DNA from: Monomorium pharaonis | Lineage: Eukaryota; Arthropoda; Insecta; Hymenoptera; Formicidae | Length of the DNA: 64,000 bases | Direction of reading: 5' to 3' | NCBI RefSeq assembly: GCF_013373865.1 | Contig: NC_050468.1 | Span: 8,680,510-8,744,509, forward strand | Translations under genes and position numbers: made by a program | In this document: one piece after another, positions 63,801 through 64,000 of the stretch | How the letters are laid out: each line of letters opens with the position of its first letter | How positions within the stretch are numbered: the stretch's first letter is position 1 | Notes under the pieces: model-generated | Seen by the model: the letters and a program-made list of their open reading frames with translations, nothing else | What the model was told of the DNA's origin: nothing | The model's database searches: none

Positions 63801-64000
63801 GACTCCAGATTAATTTTCTCGCATTCTTTTCTAGAAGATTGACATTTGCATGTCGAAATAAATTACTTCTTTTTATTATAAAGCGTCATTAATGACAATC
63901 AGTAAAACTTTACAACATTGCTTGAGCGTAGCTTTAATACAATTTTGTTCTTATGATACAACGTGACAAGTTTTTACAACTTGTCTGTAAAAACAAATGC

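Larger units (their letters stand above)
57856..64000. other. Region upstream of the recognised Prop-like exons
   Basis: The missing 5' exon(s) and promoter of the Prop-like gene should lie here or beyond the window. GC-rich islands are at 58.4-59.15, 61.05-61.6 and 62.5-63.7 kb. A (TCG)n tract at 58789-58811 sits in the first. No exon could be assigned with confidence; a MITE and a diverged duplication are listed separately. Confidence 0.5.

Noticed and set aside
1..64000. CRISPR arrays, bacterial operons or viral integrations
   Set aside because: No regularly spaced direct repeats with unique spacers, no operon-like gene packing and no recognisable viral coding; the genes are spliced metazoan genes.

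Overview
The window looks like nuclear DNA of an insect, most likely a hymenopteran and perhaps an ant. Genes are sparse and split by GT-AG introns. AT-rich non-coding DNA alternates with GC- and CpG-rich islands, microsatellites are abundant, and there are many short TA-flanked inverted-repeat elements plus one Helitron-like element. The three protein-coding genes have clear metazoan homologues. The clade assignment is inference from this general character, not from a marker gene. A run of exactly 500 N (1987-2486) is an assembly gap.

Left part (1-33.8 kb): a globin gene on the + strand is represented by its central exon (18347-18578) and last exon (22642-22797). They are spliced at the two classical globin intron positions, B12.2 and G7.0. 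The exon for helices A and B was not found; it may lie upstream, inside the N gap, or undetected in the AT-rich stretch. This part also carries a Helitron-like element (7330-8042), a palindromic element nested in a larger inverted-repeat element (8602-10700), tandem hairpin units (about 15.2-15.5 kb), a perfect 15-bp hairpin (19.1 kb) and a 92-nt near-perfect RNA-type hairpin (27.66 kb).

Middle (33.8-36 kb): a complete + strand gene for a BRMS1/BRMS1-like (Sds3-like) Sin3-HDAC corepressor subunit, with a probable non-coding first exon and two coding exons giving a 230-residue protein.

Right part (41.7-58 kb or beyond): a large minus-strand PRD-class homeobox gene of the Prop (prophet of Pit-1) type. 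Five exons were found by reading splice sites and reading frame: 57728-57855, 57209-57316, 46560-46742, 44555-44654 and 41719-41825. Together they encode a full Q50 homeodomain and the complete C-terminus. The start codon was not found; a GC-rich open frame near 58.35-58.86 kb is only a candidate. The 10.5-kb intron inside the homeodomain holds two promoter- or silencer-like clusters: a duplicated CRE/CCAAT module at 47.83-47.90 kb, and a GCCAT plus GAGA cluster at 54.69-55.21 kb that resembles a Polycomb response element.

The BRMS1-like and Prop-like genes converge, with about 5.8 kb between their stop codons. There is no operon-like organisation. The two nuclear regulators and the globin are functionally unrelated as far as the sequence shows.
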